From Poteriospumella lacustris (lineage: Eukaryota; Sar; Chrysophyceae; Chromulinales; Dinobryaceae): 64,000 nucleotides of DNA. The translations under genes and the position numbers were made by a program. Under the pieces are notes generated by a model that had not been told where the DNA came from, searched no databases, and saw nothing but the letters and a program-made list of their open reading frames with translations. Location: NCBI GenBank assembly GCA_008000375.1, contig SMOI01000054.1, positions 1-64,000 on the forward strand, given 5' to 3'. Positions 62,150 to 64,000 of this stretch are shown here, one piece after another (positions within the stretch are counted from its first letter, which is position 1; each line of letters opens with the position of its first letter).

Positions 62150-64000
62150 GCGGCCGCGCGGCGGCCTGTCGAGCAGCGGCGTCTTCACCGTCGACGCGGC
62201 GGGCGGCGTCGCGCCGGCGGCGGCGCGGCACGTGCGCAAGGCCAGCAGCCGCCGCAGCTCCAACGCGGCGGGTGGCAGAGGCGTCGGGCCGCGCGCTGCG
62301 ACGAGCGACGCGGGCGACGGCGCCGCGGACGCGCTCGACATGTCCTGCGACTCGCTCGAGTCGCTGCACGTGGCGGGCGTCACGGTGGCCGGGCGGTCGT
62401 CGCTGCAGTCGCGACAGCTGCAGCCGTCGGCGGCCACCACCGTCGCGCTGATGCAGCAGGCGCCGCACCAGCCGCAGCCGCCGCTCGCGAAGACGAAGTC
62501 GCTGAGCGGCCTGGCGCTGGCGGACGACGACGGCGACGAGGCCGACGCCGCGAGGGGCGGCCTGGACGCGCCGCCGCCGCCGAGCGTCGCCGAGCTGCTG
62601 CGCCGCGCCGAGCCGCTGGCGCTCGAGGCGCACGCGGGCGCCGTGACGCGTCTGCGCGCGCCCCGCCGCGCGCCGCACCTGCTGCTGTCGGCGTCGATGG
62701 ACGGCACCGTGCGGCTGTGGGGCACGGCCGACGAGGAGCCCGTCGCGCGGCTCGTGCTCAGCGCCGACGGCTTCGGCGCCGCGGCGGCGACTGCGCCGAG
62801 CGCTGCGGCGGGCGGCGGCGAAGCGCGGCGCGTCGTGTCGCTGGGCCTCAAGGCGCCGTCGATGGACGACGGCGACGGCGGCGCGGCCACCGACGCCGGC
62901 TCGCTCACCGGCAGCCTGACGGCGGCGGTGGCGGCGGTGGCGGTGGCGGCGGTGGCGGCGGTGGCGGTGCGGCGGGCGGCGGTGCGGCGGTGGCGGCGGT
63001 GGCGGCGGTGGGCGGGGGGAAGGCGCTGAAGGTGACGGACCTGTGGACGGAGGAGGCGGCCGAGACCGTCTGGGCCGTCTGCTCCGACGGCGGCGTGCGC
63101 CTCTGGGCGCTGGGCGGCGACTCGGGCGCCGGCGGCCTGCAGCAGCGGCCGCTGCGCGTGCTGCGCGGCCACGAGGACGGTATCACGTGCATCGCCGGCC
63201 TCGACGCGGGCTACGGCGCCGCGGGCGGCAGCGCCTCGGTGCTGGCGGCGACGGGGTCGATGGACCGCACCATTCGCCTGTGGGACGCGCGCGCGCGCAA
63301 GCCGCAGGTGTTTCTGTTCCGCGGCCACGGCGACACGGTGCTGTCGCTGGCCTGGGCCGAGGAGGGCCGCGCGCTGGTCTCGGGCAGCAAGGACCGCATG
63401 ATCAAGATCTGGGACACGCGCGCCGGCCGCCTGCGCTCCACCGCCGAGCGGCACTTCGGCGCGGTGCACACGATCCGCGCGACGCCCGCGACGGGCGGCG
63501 CCGCGGCCGCGGGCGGCGAGGCGCTGCTGCATGCGACGCTGCGTGGCTCGTCGGCGGGCGGCGGCGGCGGTGGTGGTGGCGGTGGCGGTGGCGGTGGCTG
63601 GGGCGCCGCGTCGCACCACGGTCACGGTCACGGCCACGAGAACGCGCTGGCGTTTGTGTCGGTGGGCCGCGACGCGATGATCAACTTCTGGAGCGTCTCG
63701 GGCGACTGCCTCTCGTCGCAGACGGCGCACCGCGGCAACACCGTCGCCATGAGCGGCCTCAGCACCGCGACGAGTCTGCTGGGCGCCCACGGGGCCGGCG
63801 GCTGGCCCGCGCCGCCGATGCTCGTCACGGCGGGCGCCGACGCGCTGATGAAGGTCTGGGACCTGCGCCGCGCGCGCTGCGCCGCCGAGATCGCCACGAA
63901 CGCGACGCTGTCGGCGGGCTTCACGGGCGGCGTGAGCAAACTCGTGTGGACGTCGGCGACGTCCTTCGTGGCGGGCTTCACGGGCGGCGGGCTGCGCCTG
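58481..64000 (+). CDS. PB1-domain MAP3K-like kinase with WD40 repeats, partial
   Basis: Exons inferred: 58481-58617, 58820-58897 and 58951 to beyond the window; introns of 202 and 53 bp. The first exon and start are the least certain part. A PB1 domain is assembled across the introns (DKIRLKCRFGSDIRTVIV, then LKRRLSNDFGFDVALKYEDR, DLITLSSQDDLVDLL; about residues 46-120). The kinase (about 228-486) is of the STE11/MAP3K type: LGQGAFGVVYLG, MAVKQMATEE, HRDIKGANCLVG, LADFGNSKHW and GTPAWMAPEVV. After a long Ala/Arg/Ser-rich linker come WD40 blades (LLSASMDGTVRLWG; LAATGSMDRTIRLWDARARK; LVSGSKDRMIKIWDTRAG; LVTAGADALMKVWDLRR) up to the last base. MEKK2/3 have PB1 plus kinase but no WD40. The coding frame changes six times between about 60825 and 63010, always equivalent to one missing base, so the record does not give a single intact reading frame. 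Confidence 0.75.

Noticed and set aside
1-64000. CRISPR arrays, bacterial operons, rRNA or tRNA genes
   Set aside because: None seen. Spliceosomal introns, telomere repeats and gene families show a eukaryotic nuclear chromosome. I saw no cloverleaf or rRNA signature, though a covariance search would be needed to exclude divergent small RNAs.

Overview
This is the left end of a nuclear chromosome of a flagellated, intron-bearing eukaryotic microbe. It opens with about 13 copies of the CCCTAA telomere repeat. The first gene ends only about 200 bases inside the repeat. Genes carry few, short GT-AG introns (mostly 53-91 bp; one is 202 bp). Two genes are cilium/flagellum markers (CFAP299, and a KATNIP/KIAA0556-like katanin-interacting protein), so the organism very probably builds a flagellum. 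A 7-transmembrane receptor fused to a phosphatidylinositol phosphate kinase is typical of oomycetes and amoebozoans. I cannot name the species; a stramenopile (oomycete or thraustochytrid relative) or an amoebozoan-like flagellate would fit.

Layout. 0-27 kb (moderate GC) holds compact housekeeping genes, often as divergent pairs with 220-390 bp between start codons: a Kelch/FN3/Tudor-like protein, PDCD5, a spinster-type MFS transporter, a PH-like multi-pass membrane protein, PNKP, the PC4/Sub1 coactivator, a fucosyltransferase-like enzyme, an RlaP-type nucleotidyltransferase, coactosin, KATNIP, the NEDD8-activating subunit NAE1/ULA1, a DOT1-like methyltransferase and phosphopantetheine adenylyltransferase. 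27.1-33.0 kb is a large, nearly perfect inverted duplication (arms about 2.85 kb, spacer about 225 bp). It carries two convergent copies of an SLC17-type transporter, two copies of a divergent promoter, and a truncated copy of the 5' end of the neighbouring IP3-receptor gene. 32.7-43.8 kb is that giant IP3-receptor-like gene (about 3,626 aa). 44-50 kb holds an unrecognised nuclear-looking protein, an ABHD18-like hydrolase and a bacterial-type MlrC metallohydrolase. 50-55 kb is the GPCR-PIP kinase, followed by a 9-bp tandem repeat broken by a 100-N assembly gap. 55.7-64 kb holds CFAP299, DGAT2 and a PB1-MAP3K-WD40 gene that runs off the window.

Functional themes. The PIP-kinase receptor, the IP3-receptor-like channel and the MAP3K form a signalling-rich stretch of high GC. 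Two genes look bacterial in family distribution (RlaP, MlrC). PNKP and RlaP lie 3 kb apart and both belong to nucleic-acid end-repair families.

The most notable items are the inverted duplication with its promoter and exon capture, an IP3-receptor-like channel whose pore lacks the usual glycine-rich selectivity filter, the PB1-kinase-WD40 architecture, and a series of same-direction single-base frame slips in the two most GC-rich genes. Those slips are most simply sequence errors but need checking. Exon boundaries were inferred by eye from splice signals and protein-family continuity.
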